The notes under the pieces: generated by a model
The model's database searches: none
What the model saw: only the letters and a program-made list of their open reading frames with translations
What the model was told of the DNA's origin: nothing
Origin: Glaciecola sp. XM2
GTDB taxonomy: Bacteria > Pseudomonadota > Gammaproteobacteria > Enterobacterales > Alteromonadaceae
Reading direction: 5' to 3'
Assembly (NCBI RefSeq): GCF_018595715.1
Contig: NZ_JAHEOJ010000024.1
Span: 124,001-188,000, forward strand
DNA length: 64,000 nt
Position numbers and translations under genes: made by a program
Shown: positions 1 through 8,289 of the stretch, one piece after another
How positions within the stretch are numbered: position 1 is the first letter of the stretch
How the letters are laid out: the number at the start of each line of letters is the position of its first letter

Positions 1-172
1 AACTCAATAAAAGCGTGTCGATACAATGAGGTAATACCCTCGCCCAGGTTTTTGTTAGGTTAGCAGAATAATTCAGTGACATGTAAAAGCGTACACAAAA
101 CAAGGTCACGCTTGCTAGCGCCAAAGTGATGTGAACGTGCTTAATGAGCGTGTATGCAATAAATGAAGACAT
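1..172 (-). CDS. SirB2 family membrane protein, N-terminal part (cut by window edge)
   Basis: The open frame starts at an ATG (complement of 170-172) and runs off the left edge, giving 57 residues. The pattern LIKHVHITLALASV, then a hydrophobic stretch, then TWARVLPHCIDTLLL is the usual start of SirB2 proteins. These are small integral membrane proteins of poorly known function, named after a Salmonella invasion regulator. AGGGG lies about 6 nt before the start. It follows nnrS by 20 bp on the same strand, so it is probably the third gene of a narK-nnrS-sirB2 operon. The family call comes from N-terminal similarity only, because the rest lies outside the window. Confidence 0.8.
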   Translation of the reverse strand, partial: MSSFIAYTLIKHVHITLALASVTLFCVRFYMSLNYSANLTKTWARVLPHCIDTLLLS

Positions 173-192
173 TACGGCCCCTTAACGCCTCG

Positions 193-1392
193 CTAACCGG
201 GTTTGCCATCTACCCGCGCGCGGCTCAGTATGGGAAAATATATAATGACAAAACAAGCAAATGCGGCACACCATAAAATACCTGAAAGCCCCCAAAGCTG
301 GACCATCTTTTGTGGTAAAAAAGCAACGCCAATGCTTCGTGTGAGTGCCGCACAGATAATGAAGATAAAGGCCATACTCATAACTGGGTGAGCTTTTAAC
401 GGCCTTCCGCTATGCCCTAAAGACACTCGAGACATCATTGCTAAAATCATCCCTCCGATGGTACCTACCGTTAAGCTATGAATAGCAACGCTTAAATTGA
501 ACGGTGCGAACCAAAAGTGCGCTGCCATCAACCCCAGTCCAATAGGGATAAACATCATGGTAACATGCAATGACCACACTAAAGGAGTGGTAAGGGTTAC
601 CCATGGACGCCATCTTAAGCAACGATAAAAGTGTAAGAATGCACTTAGCGCGCAAACCCCCGCCAGCAGACTCGAAAAGCGTGTCAAACCCGCCGCAAAG
701 AAAATAAAAATAATAAATAAACTCGCCATCGACGTGATCTCAAGCCACGCTTTAGGCAGCACTTTAGTCGTATTTGTGCCGTTGGCAGTAAACATGGGAA
801 TAACCCTGCCTCCCAATAAAGCCACCAACGCTGTAGTGAGCATGGTCATGCAATATAAACCTTGTGCGTTGAAGGCGTTGTCAAAGCCCAACTGCGGGAG
901 ATAAGTCAGTAAATTCGCCAAAGACATTAAGCATAATATAGGTAAAAACACCATGTTACGTGTCTGGTTTACTTTGATTAATGGAATAGCAAGAAAGACT
1001 CCTACCAGCGGCAAAAACGCTAAGTCTAATGCTATAATCCACCATGTTGAAAGGCCTATAGGAATTAAAATAAAAATCCTAGCCAAGGCCCACACTAGCA
1101 CTAAAAACAATAAACGATTGCCTTTTACACTTGGCACACCAGTCCACGTTTGCACCGCGGTTAACAAAAACCCAGCAATAATAGCCGGCACAAAACCAAA
1201 CAACATTTCGTGACTATGCCACCACAATACGCCGTTTAGGGGCTTTACGCTGACTGTATTGTTAAGGCTGAGAAGCCAAATCGCTATAGCCAGAAAAGCA
1301 AATAATGCACCCATTAAAAAAAATGGGCGAAACCCCAACCTCAATATGGGTATCAAGTTTTTTTCATCGCTCAGCTTGCTTACATTTATCAT
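193..1392 (-). CDS. nnrS: NnrS family protein (NO stress, heme/copper membrane protein)
   Basis: This 399-residue polytopic membrane protein has about twelve hydrophobic segments. It carries the NnrS signature regions: LRLGFRPFFLMGALFA near the start, WWHSHEMLFGFVPAIIAGFLL around 57-77, and the late HSLTVGTIGGMILAMMSRVSLGHSGR stretch, which is described here only by its His and Arg positions. NnrS proteins occur in denitrifiers and other NO-exposed bacteria and protect against nitrosative stress; some bind heme and copper. The gene starts 3 bp after the stop of the upstream transporter, so the two are surely co-transcribed. The chemical role of NnrS is not settled in the family. Confidence 0.92.
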   Translation of the reverse strand: MINVSKLSDEKNLIPILRLGFRPFFLMGALFAFLAIAIWLLSLNNTVSVKPLNGVLWWHSHEMLFGFVPAIIAGFLLTAVQTWTGVPSVKGNRLLFLVLVWALARIFILIPIGLSTWWIIALDLAFLPLVGVFLAIPLIKVNQTRNMVFLPILCLMSLANLLTYLPQLGFDNAFNAQGLYCMTMLTTALVALLGGRVIPMFTANGTNTTKVLPKAWLEITSMASLFIIFIFFAAGLTRFSSLLAGVCALSAFLHFYRCLRWRPWVTLTTPLVWSLHVTMMFIPIGLGLMAAHFWFAPFNLSVAIHSLTVGTIGGMILAMMSRVSLGHSGRPLKAHPVMSMAFIFIICAALTRSIGVAFLPQKMVQLWGLSGILWCAAFACFVIIYFPILSRARVDGKPG

Positions 1393-1395
1393 GAC

Positions 1396-2673
1396 TTAAT
1401 CCATCTCTAAAAAGTTTTGTTGCTTCGCTCTGAAGACTCTTTGTTGATAACGCTCTCGCTTAATGGCTAAAAACATTAAAAACATGCAGCATGCCAAGAC
1501 GCCATATAACAGCATGAAGCAGGCACTGTAGACACCAATGAGCTCAACCGCCAAGCCAAACATAACGGGCAATGTGCAACCACCTAAGGCACCAAGCATG
1601 GCAACAAAGCCACCAACGCTACCCATTTGTTCGGGGTAATAATCATTTACTAATTTATAAACACTCGCTCTACCAAAACCTTGGGCAATGCCTATCACCA
1701 GCAACAGTAGCGTAAATATCCAAACGTTTATCTCAATCTGTAAATTGACGTCTTTACTGACACCATGAATAGTCATCGTTGTGGGCGGATAGCTCAGAAA
1801 AAACAGGCAGACAAGACAAATCCAAAAAACGCTCCAATTTACTTGGCGCGCACCAAATTTGTCTGCAAACCAGCCGCCAGCGGCTCTTGCCATGCTGGAG
1901 CTGGTAACAAAAAGAAGGGTCAGTAAACTCGCTTCGTTAAAGCTGAGTTGATAGGCATTGACGTAGTACTGTGGCAACCACAATAGCAGTGCTAAAAAGC
2001 TGCCAAACACAAAGTAATAGTACAAACCAAAGCGCCAGACGTTTGGTTGCGTTAAAGGCTTGATGTAAAAAGCGAGCTGCTGCGTCTTTTTTACTTGTAA
2101 ATACTTAGGTGTGCTAGGCGCAAACACACCAAAAACCACACAACTTACCAAGAGCAGTGCTCCATACACCCAACCGATATACTGCGAGCCCCAAAGATTA
2201 CTGATATAGGGCACCAAGATAAGGCTTAAAGCAGCCCCTGCATTACCCGCACCAAATACACCCATCGCAGTGCCTTGCTCATCGCTGTCAAACCAGTCGG
2301 TGATGTAACGAATGCCGATGGTGAATGAAGCACCTGAAACACCAATTAAAAGACCAACGAAAACGTACTCGGTAAAACTCTCTATTGCTGGTAAAAGCAG
2401 GAGCGGGGGGATCGTAATGAGCATTTGCACCAACCATAGAACCTTGGGCGAAAATCGCTCGCACAATAAACCAACGGGCAGCCTTAGCAAGGCACCAGTA
2501 AGAATGGGTGCTGATAACAATATGCCTACCTGAGTATTTGACAAGTTAAGCGTCTGTTTTAGCTCAACTATCATCACGGCAAACAGGGTCCAGGCAGAAA
2601 AGTTTACCGCAAAGGTTATGGTTGCTAATACCAGTGCAAGTGTCGCTTGACTAGCTTTTATTTGTGATGCCAA
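1396..2673 (-). CDS. narK: NarK-type nitrate/nitrite MFS transporter (TTG start)
   Basis: This 425-residue major facilitator protein has 12 predicted membrane segments. It carries the nitrate-porter signatures: an Arg in helix 2 (GALLRLPVGLL, about 60-70) and glycine-rich stretches GIRYITDWF (about 123-131) and GVFGAGNAGAALSL (about 138-151). It should exchange or import nitrate and nitrite at the inner membrane. The first codon is TTG (complement of 2671-2673), with AGGT about 8 nt upstream. It heads a leftward operon with nnrS and sirB2 and diverges from a second, longer NarK-like gene. Cells with two NarK proteins often split the work between nitrate/proton symport and nitrate/nitrite exchange. 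Which type this one is cannot be told from sequence alone. Confidence 0.88.
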   Translation of the reverse strand: MASQIKASQATLALVLATITFAVNFSAWTLFAVMIVELKQTLNLSNTQVGILLSAPILTGALLRLPVGLLCERFSPKVLWLVQMLITIPPLLLLPAIESFTEYVFVGLLIGVSGASFTIGIRYITDWFDSDEQGTAMGVFGAGNAGAALSLILVPYISNLWGSQYIGWVYGALLLVSCVVFGVFAPSTPKYLQVKKTQQLAFYIKPLTQPNVWRFGLYYYFVFGSFLALLLWLPQYYVNAYQLSFNEASLLTLLFVTSSSMARAAGGWFADKFGARQVNWSVFWICLVCLFFLSYPPTTMTIHGVSKDVNLQIEINVWIFTLLLLVIGIAQGFGRASVYKLVNDYYPEQMGSVGGFVAMLGALGGCTLPVMFGLAVELIGVYSACFMLLYGVLACCMFLMFLAIKRERYQQRVFRAKQQNFLEMD

Positions 2674-2736
2674 GTTGATTACCTATGGGTTAACCTTAGG
2701 CTCACTATAACCTCTGCTAGTTAGGTTCTCTAGACT

Positions 2737-2755
2737 TCAGTTGAGCATCAACTGA
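2737..2755. promoter_or_regulatory. 19-bp perfect inverted repeat (operator candidate)
   Basis: TCAGTTGA-GCA-TCAACTGA has two perfect 8-base arms around a 3-base centre. It lies 64 bp before the start of the leftward narK-nnrS-sirB2 operon. It resembles an FNR site but the half-sites are too close together (TTGA-N3-TCAA). It is therefore more likely the site of another dimeric regulator. The binding protein is unknown. Confidence 0.4.
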
Positions 2756-3061
2756 CCTTAGTAAACTCGCATATACCACTTAATGAGTAGCCTGCTTAAG
2801 TCACTTAAACTGCGCAATAAAAGCGCTTTTCATGACTTTTTGAGGACTAACGAAGTCGGTTTTCATCTGCAGTGATACCTCTTAAAAGTGACAAATTACC
2901 CCCTTAATGGAATATGAATTTCAGCACCTTCATTTAGGCTTGAATAGAGACTATTTGTAAATGAATTTAGCACATTTTGTCTCCCGACCTACCCATACAT
3001 ATCTAAGGCTATATCCCTTACTAGGTAGCTCGGAAGCATTGTGATTACTGGCTTTCATCGC

Positions 3062-3075
3062 TTGATGTGGATCAA
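3062..3075 (+). promoter_or_regulatory. FNR/ANR box upstream of the rightward nitrate transporter
   Basis: TTGATGTGGATCAA matches the FNR consensus TTGAT-N4-ATCAA at all ten fixed positions. It is centred 68 bp before the start codon at 3137. An AATAAT hexamer at 3097-3102 can serve as the -10 element, which puts the box near -41, the position of class II FNR-activated promoters. This predicts induction under low oxygen of the transporter and perhaps of the kinase and hemerythrin downstream. Confidence 0.75.
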
Positions 3076-3096
3076 TAAAGACAAAGCAGTAATGCC

Positions 3097-3102
3097 AATA
3101 AT
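3097..3102 (+). promoter_or_regulatory. probable -10 element of the nitrate transporter promoter
   Basis: AATAAT lies at the right distance from the FNR box (box centre about 31 bp upstream of the hexamer middle) for an FNR class II promoter. The predicted transcription start is near 3109. There is no good -35, as expected for an activator-dependent promoter. Confidence 0.45.
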
Positions 3103-3136
3103 GAACAAAATATTACACACTCATTGAGAGACACTC

Positions 3137-4603
3137 ATGAACAGCGAAAAATTTAACATTTTTAAATTCCATGGAAAGATGAAGGTACTGCACCTCTCTT
3201 GGATGGCATTTTTCATCACCTTTCTTGTTTGGTTTAACTTTGCACCGCTATTACAAGCAGTTAAAGAAACCTTGGGCTTAACAACAGACCAAATCAAGAC
3301 ACTACTTATTTTGAACGTCGCATTAACGATACCGGCTCGGGTTGTTATCGGTATGTTGACCGATAAATACGGTCCGAGGCTGGTGTATTCTTGGCTGTTA
3401 GCACTATGCTCAATTCCGTGCTTTATGTTCGCGATGGCCGATAGCTTTATTCAAGCAGCCATTGCTCGATTCCTACTTGGCTTTATTGGTGCTGGCTTTG
3501 TGATTGGTATACGCATGGTTTCAGAATGGTTCCCGCACAATGAACTAGGCACGGCTGAAGGCATTTATGGAGGTTGGGGTAACTTTGGCTCTGCAGCGGC
3601 AGCATTCACACTACCTACGGTAGCACTGCTATTTGGCGGAGAAGACGGATGGCGATATGCAATTGGCATTACAGGTGTTATCAGTTTGCTCTTTGCTTTT
3701 ATTTACTACACAAACGTAACTAACACGCCAAAAGGCTCTACTTATTTTAAACCTAAAAACGTAGGCGCAATGGAAGTCACGTCAAAAGGCGACTTTTTCT
3801 TATTGCTCGTAATGAAAATCCCTATGTATGCGGCCATTGCATTACTCGCATGGAAACTCTCACCAAGCGGTGTTGACATGCTTAGTCAAACGGTTGTGAC
3901 ATGGATTTATGTCGGCCTAGCCGCACTGTATGCAGCGGAAGTCTATAAAGTATGGCAGGTAAACAAGGGCATCTTTACCAAAGACGTGCCAGAGCTTCAT
4001 CGTTACAATTTTAAACAAGTAGCGGTGCTCGATATTCTCTATTTTACCAACTTTGGGTCAGAGCTGGCGGTAGTATCAATGTTGCCCTTATTTTTTGCCG
4101 AAACATTCAAATTAGACCCTGTGCTTGCTGGTTTAGTGGCGGGTGCATATGCGTTTATGAATCTGATGTCTAGGCCAGCAGGTGGTTGGATTTCCGATAA
4201 ATTTGGCCGTAAATCGACGCTCATGATTTTAACGGCAGGTTTAGCAGTAGGATATGGCCTAATGGGCTTGGTTGATGGGCAGTGGCCTCTTTGGCTTGCC
4301 GTCGCATTAGCAATGGGATGTTCGTTCTTCGTCCAATCTGGTGAAGGTGCTGTATTTGCCGTTGTACCGCTTATAAAACGCAGAATGACTGGACAAATTG
4401 CAGGCATGACAGGTGCTTATGGAAACGTGGGGGCGGTGACCTTCCTCACCGTGTTATCTTTTGTTGACTATAGCACCTTCTTTTTTGTTATCGCTGCGAC
4501 CGCGCTTGTTGGCTTATTTACCTTACTATTCATGAAAGAGCCTAGAGGCCAAATCGCTGAAGTTGCAGAAGATGGCAGCGTACATATGATTGATGTAGGC
4601 TAA
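3137..4603 (+). CDS. NarK/NasA-like nitrate MFS transporter, long form
   Basis: This 488-residue major facilitator protein is longer than the divergent NarK (425). The difference lies partly in an extended central loop (about 195-290) that carries extra hydrophobic segments, and in a hydrophilic C-terminal tail. Nitrate-porter motifs are present: [15 protein letters not shown] (about 68-82), [14 protein letters not shown] (about 120-133) and [15 protein letters not shown] (about 142-156). It should move nitrate or nitrite across the inner membrane. It begins 62 bp after a perfect FNR box. It is followed by a kinase/phosphatase fusion, a pairing also seen next to nasA in Pseudomonas nitrate-assimilation clusters. 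No nitrate reductase gene is in the window, so assimilation versus respiration stays open. Confidence 0.88.
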   Translation: MNSEKFNIFKFHGKMKVLHLSWMAFFITFLVWFNFAPLLQAVKETLGLTTDQIKTLLILNVALTIPARVVIGMLTDKYGPRLVYSWLLALCSIPCFMFAMADSFIQAAIARFLLGFIGAGFVIGIRMVSEWFPHNELGTAEGIYGGWGNFGSAAAAFTLPTVALLFGGEDGWRYAIGITGVISLLFAFIYYTNVTNTPKGSTYFKPKNVGAMEVTSKGDFFLLLVMKIPMYAAIALLAWKLSPSGVDMLSQTVVTWIYVGLAALYAAEVYKVWQVNKGIFTKDVPELHRYNFKQVAVLDILYFTNFGSELAVVSMLPLFFAETFKLDPVLAGLVAGAYAFMNLMSRPAGGWISDKFGRKSTLMILTAGLAVGYGLMGLVDGQWPLWLAVALAMGCSFFVQSGEGAVFAVVPLIKRRMTGQIAGMTGAYGNVGAVTFLTVLSFVDYSTFFFVIAATALVGLFTLLFMKEPRGQIAEVAEDGSVHMIDVG

Positions 4604-4671
4604 TCAATGAATGCTCGTTGAAGCATATGCTTTGACGAGTAATTTTGCCTAACACATAAGAGATGTAAGCA

Positions 4672-6432
4672 ATGTCCACTATGCAAAACCCTGCCGATTG
4701 TCATTCTCAGAGCACTCAGCTGAACGTCGCGCTCGGCCATGCCTCCATCAGAGGCGTTAAAGCAATTAACGAAGATGCTGTGGCATCGCATATTCCTGAG
4801 CAGCAACATGCTTTAGTTTCAAAGGGCATTGCCATTGCAATAGCAGACGGTGTAAGCAGTGCTGAGGCAGGGCAAGAAGCAAGCGAATACGCCGTTTCAC
4901 ACTTCATAGAGGAATATTATCTATCTCCAGATACTTGGTCTGTAAAACATGCTGGACAAAAAACACTTTCAGCTATTAACCTGAATTTATTTAAAAAAAG
5001 CCATGTTTTTACCCATCAAGAGAAAGGCTATTTGTGTACATTTAGCGCGCTGGTGATCAAATCTCAAACCGCTCACTTTTTCCATGCGGGTGACTCTCGC
5101 ATTTACCGGCTAAGAAACGGGGAGTTGACGCAGTTAACTCGTGACCATGCAATAAACATTGGTGGCGGTAAAAACATATTAGCTAGGGCTGTTGGCATGG
5201 ATAACGTGCTGCAAGTGGATTATGGCAAGTCACCCTTAGAAGTGGGCGATGTGCTGCTGTTAACCACCGATGGGGTACATGATTTTGTCAGCCCTGCCGC
5301 ATTAATTGACATATTGAGTCAAACAAATCCGCCACAGGTGCAGTGTGACCAAATCATAGAAATTGCTCAGGCAGCCCATAGTGACGACAATATTAGTTGT
5401 GCTATTGCTAAGGTTGTGCAACTTCCTCAGGAGAGCCGTGACGATTTTAGTAATAAGCTTACTCGCCTACCATTTCCGCCAGACCTCGAACCGGGCATGA
5501 CGCTAGACGGATATAGGATTGAAAAAGCACTATTTGCGAGCAGCCGAAGCCAAGTTTATCTGGTGACCGACCTTGAAACAAGCACACAAATAGTGATGAA
5601 AACACCGTCGTTGAACTTTGAAGATGATATTCACTATATCGATAGGTTCATTCAAGAGGAGTGGATTGGTAAGCGTATAAATCATAGCTTTGTCGTTAAA
5701 ATAATTACGCAAAACCGTCCTCGCTCGTGCTTATACTATCTAATGGAGTACGTTCCTGGAAAATCCCTAGATAAGTGGATGCTTGCTAATCCCTTGCCAA
5801 CCCCGAAAAAAGCAATCACCTTGGTTAAGCAAATCGCAGAGGCCTTAGCGGCGTTTCATGATGCTGAGACCATCCATCAAGATTTAAAACCTGCCAACAT
5901 TATGGTTGACGATGCCATGCACATCAAATTAATCGATTTTGGCTCCGTTTTTGTAGCCGGTATCGCTGAAATTTTTATTCCTATTGAACATCAAGGCGCA
6001 CTTGGCACTGCAACGTACTCCGACCCTTATTACATACAAGGTCAAAACACTGGAATTCAGGGAGATATTTACTCTTTAGCTACCATCACTTACGAACTAT
6101 TCACTGGCGAGTTGCCCTATGGAGATAAAATTGAGCAATCCGTTAATGCTAACGACTTTGATAAGCTTCGTTATACTTCGGCAAGTTACCACAATCCGAT
6201 TATTCCAATATGGTTTGATCGCGCGCTTGAAAAAGGCACCACGTTAATTCAAGCCAATCGCTATCGTTCGTTAACAGACTTTATTAACGATATCACTCGT
6301 CCTAATCCACAGTTTCTGAAAGATGATCCTACGATTAAAAACAGTAAAGGCTTATTATTTTGGCAGCTTATGTCGGGTTTTTGGGTTGTGTTGCTGTTAA
6401 TCGTAATCGTGTTGTTTTCAACGACCACGTAA
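4672..6432 (+). CDS. bifunctional PP2C-type phosphatase / Ser-Thr protein kinase, C-terminal membrane anchor
   Basis: The protein has 586 residues in three parts. Residues about 15-250 are a PP2C phosphatase with the metal motifs IADGVSS, HAGDSRIYR, TTDGVHD and SDDNI. Residues about 280-550 are a Hanks-type kinase: MKTP holds the ATP lysine, the catalytic loop reads HQDLKPAN (Gln for the usual Arg of HRD), the metal motif is DFG, and the activation segment ends SDPYY rather than APE. Residues about 563-582 are one hydrophobic helix near the end, so the enzyme should hang on the inner membrane facing the cytoplasm. The gene follows the nitrate transporter by 68 bp and precedes a hemerythrin. 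Similar fusions accompany nasA in other Proteobacteria, so nitrate-transporter control is a fair guess. The substrate is unknown. Confidence 0.9.
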   Translation: MSTMQNPADCHSQSTQLNVALGHASIRGVKAINEDAVASHIPEQQHALVSKGIAIAIADGVSSAEAGQEASEYAVSHFIEEYYLSPDTWSVKHAGQKTLSAINLNLFKKSHVFTHQEKGYLCTFSALVIKSQTAHFFHAGDSRIYRLRNGELTQLTRDHAINIGGGKNILARAVGMDNVLQVDYGKSPLEVGDVLLLTTDGVHDFVSPAALIDILSQTNPPQVQCDQIIEIAQAAHSDDNISCAIAKVVQLPQESRDDFSNKLTRLPFPPDLEPGMTLDGYRIEKALFASSRSQVYLVTDLETSTQIVMKTPSLNFEDDIHYIDRFIQEEWIGKRINHSFVVKIITQNRPRSCLYYLMEYVPGKSLDKWMLANPLPTPKKAITLVKQIAEALAAFHDAETIHQDLKPANIMVDDAMHIKLIDFGSVFVAGIAEIFIPIEHQGALGTATYSDPYYIQGQNTGIQGDIYSLATITYELFTGELPYGDKIEQSVNANDFDKLRYTSASYHNPIIPIWFDRALEKGTTLIQANRYRSLTDFINDITRPNPQFLKDDPTIKNSKGLLFWQLMSGFWVVLLLIVIVLFSTTT

Positions 6433-6450
6433 CGTTGGGAGCACTGAGAC

Positions 6451-6876
6451 ATGAACAATCTTATTACTCAATGTTTTAGTGTTGATCATGAAAAAATCGA
6501 CTTTTTGTTTCGTATGTACCGAAAATACAAACAACATAATCGCTATCAAGCGGCGCTTCTTTTCGAAAAGTTTAGTGAGCATTTGCAACAACATATTGCT
6601 TGGGAAGAAGATTTATTGTTTCCCGCCTATGAAATTAGCACGCAAGCTAAGCATCATGACAATATCCTTCTCTTATGTCAGGAGCACCAACAAATCATAA
6701 ATATAGTTGAGAGTATTAGGCAACACCTCATTGCTCAGACTGATTGCGATGCGCTCGAACAACATTTATCAGAGCTAATGCTATTGCATAATGAAAAAGA
6801 AGAACACGTTTTGTATGAGCAATGTGATCGCGAAATTAACGAAGCAAGGTGTATGGAAATTTTCTTAGATATGTAG
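6451..6876 (+). CDS. hemerythrin domain protein
   Basis: This 141-residue all-helical protein is the length of a single hemerythrin four-helix bundle. Likely di-iron ligands are spread along it: His13 in VDHEKIDF, the HLQQHIAWEEDLLFPAYE region (His and Glu, about 48-65), His in QEHQQII (about 86-89) and the LLHNEKEEHVLYEQ region near 112-125. Such proteins bind oxygen, NO or iron, and relatives in nitrate and NO loci act in nitrosative stress. The gene starts 18 bp after the kinase/phosphatase and is very likely in the same transcript. Confidence 0.88.
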   Translation: MNNLITQCFSVDHEKIDFLFRMYRKYKQHNRYQAALLFEKFSEHLQQHIAWEEDLLFPAYEISTQAKHHDNILLLCQEHQQIINIVESIRQHLIAQTDCDALEQHLSELMLLHNEKEEHVLYEQCDREINEARCMEIFLDM

Positions 6877-6905
6877 TTCGCGCCGCAGATGTTTGAGACG
6901 CGAAC
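6876..6905 (+). terminator. weak stem-loop between convergent genes
   Basis: GTTCGCG (6876-6882) and CGCGAAC (6899-6905) can pair as a 7-bp stem with a 16-nt loop just after the hemerythrin stop. There is no T-run, so termination is only a possibility. Confidence 0.3.
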
Positions 6906-6913
6906 AAAGAGCA

Positions 6914-7306
6914 TTAACTAGCAATCAACTCTATAGGGTTTTCCTCCCTATCAAAGACCACATATTTACGAATATTGCTACCCGTCATAACGTCATCAGT
7001 CATTTTATCTAAATATGTTTGCGCCTCATCACTCGTTGGCGGTGTGCGCATCTGACCACTTAGACTGGCAATAAATACAAAATCCCACTCTTTGTTAATT
7101 GCATCGGCCTCTTTTACTAAAGCCTCAAATGTTGATAGCTCATCAGGTAGCTTGTCTACCACCATGGTTGGCTCGATTGTTCCTTTTTGGTCATCTCGCT
7201 TTTTGCTTTTCTTTGTTGCTTGTGCTGAGGCAAATAAAAACAATAATCGCTGAGGGTCTGGTTGTTCATTTGCCATGGAAAGCAAATCACTAAACATTGA
7301 TATCAT
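6914..7306 (-). CDS. small conserved protein of the family often labelled 'ribonucleotide reductase subunit alpha'
   Basis: This 130-residue soluble protein matches the pattern of a small gammaproteobacterial family: a start like FSDLLSMANEQPDPQRLLFLFASA, a middle VVDKLPDELSTFEAL, then DFVFIASLSG and a closing YVVFDREENPIELI (each part only partly quoted). Databases often call these 'ribonucleotide reductase subunit alpha', but no reductase catalytic residues can be present in so short a protein, and the label is almost certainly wrong. The real function is unknown. It is convergent with the hemerythrin gene and reads in the same direction as the DUF6933 gene 191 bp upstream of it. Confidence 0.75.
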   Translation of the reverse strand: MISMFSDLLSMANEQPDPQRLLFLFASAQATKKSKKRDDQKGTIEPTMVVDKLPDELSTFEALVKEADAINKEWDFVFIASLSGQMRTPPTSDEAQTYLDKMTDDVMTGSNIRKYVVFDREENPIELIAS

Positions 7307-7497
7307 CGTAATTCCGTAAACATGTAAAGACTATGCTTAACGTTACGCTAACTTACATAAGTTGTGAATTGCAAGTAGTGGGTATGCTTGTACCTACTTT
7401 GAGGTAGATTGTGCTAGAACCTGTGAGTTTGCTAAGAGCATCGCCACGCGCAAACATAATATTCACCTGATCGCGGAGTTTATGACGGCCTTGTTCG

Positions 7498-8061
7498 TCA
7501 TAAATTATCCAACAACGTTAGCATAGCCGCTTTAGGCCAAATGCAATCTTTTTGACCTTTAACTGTGCAAGGACGATCCGCCAAATGTGCAGCCATTCGA
7601 TAAGGACTAATGTCACTAATGCTAACACGGTCATACCATAAGATATGCGCTAGCTCTTGTGACATTTGATTCATAGTGCCTTGCACTGAACGTTTGCAAT
7701 CATTGCCCACTCGAATGTTGTCTATATGCCGCGCCGCCCCCTCGAATTGCGATTGTGAAGCGCCTAATTTCAGCAACGTGTTTAGTAAAGCGTCCTCAAA
7801 CAGGTGGTTGAGATTAGCAAAGTCTTTTTTGACGAGGCATGTTATGAACAATGGAAAACGGGTTTGGTCGTGGAGCAAAAATATTGAGTTACGACGTTGA
7901 ATTGTGAGTAGATTCGCATGCCAGTTAGACAATGGGTTGCTATTGCTTATTTGCTGATCTGCATCATTGGCAGCTGCGCTTGAGTTTAAAATAGGCAAAG
8001 TACCATCAGCGTTTATAGGGAGTTTATTGATGAGTTTTTTTGTGCTGTTTATCGTTATCAT
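7498..8061 (-). CDS. DUF6933 domain protein
   Basis: This 187-residue soluble protein has WHANLLTIQRRNSIFLLHDQ, followed by RFPLFITCLVKKDF, around residues 48-82. That region is typical of DUF6933 proteins, which begin with a small beta-rich part that looks like a self-contained fold and whose function is unknown. The second half is helical. The gene stands alone, 228 bp downstream of glmS on the same strand, with a short palindrome between them. No catalytic motif is visible. Confidence 0.7.
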   Translation of the reverse strand: MITINSTKKLINKLPINADGTLPILNSSAAANDADQQISNSNPLSNWHANLLTIQRRNSIFLLHDQTRFPLFITCLVKKDFANLNHLFEDALLNTLLKLGASQSQFEGAARHIDNIRVGNDCKRSVQGTMNQMSQELAHILWYDRVSISDISPYRMAAHLADRPCTVKGQKDCIWPKAAMLTLLDNL

Positions 8062-8108
8062 GAACCGACCTTACATTAACAAACGTAAAATGGATGCCGC
8101 TAAGAAGG

Positions 8109-8126
8109 TCCTTGCCTTCGCAAGGA
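8109..8126. repeat. REP-like palindrome between glmS and DUF6933 gene
   Basis: TCCTTGC-CTTC-GCAAGGA is a perfect 7-bp stem with a 4-nt loop. Elements built on a 'CTTCGC' core that flip between arms like these are common dispersed intergenic repeats in Proteobacteria. No second copy was spotted in the window, so the repeat status is inferred from form only. Confidence 0.4.
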
Positions 8127-8289
8127 TGACGTGTTGAATGTTTCAGCTATGTTCGTGCGTCAAGCGGGGCTTGTCAGTCAAAATTCTTCGAACTAAATGC
8201 GGGGGGTTATCGTTTGCATTATCAAACTCTAGTAAAATTTATCAAACTTTATTATTGTCGGACAAAACATAGCCCCTCACCCCCCAAAT

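Noticed and set aside
2876-2996. NarL-like heptamers TACCTCT (2876-2882) and TACCCAT (2990-2996)
   Set aside because: The degenerate heptamer is expected about once in two such intervals by chance, the copies are not arranged as a 7-2-7 pair, and no NarL gene is visible.
6914-7306. Ribonucleotide reductase alpha subunit
   Set aside because: The family often carries that label, but 130 residues cannot hold the catalytic barrel and no active-site Cys or radical-path Tyr is present.
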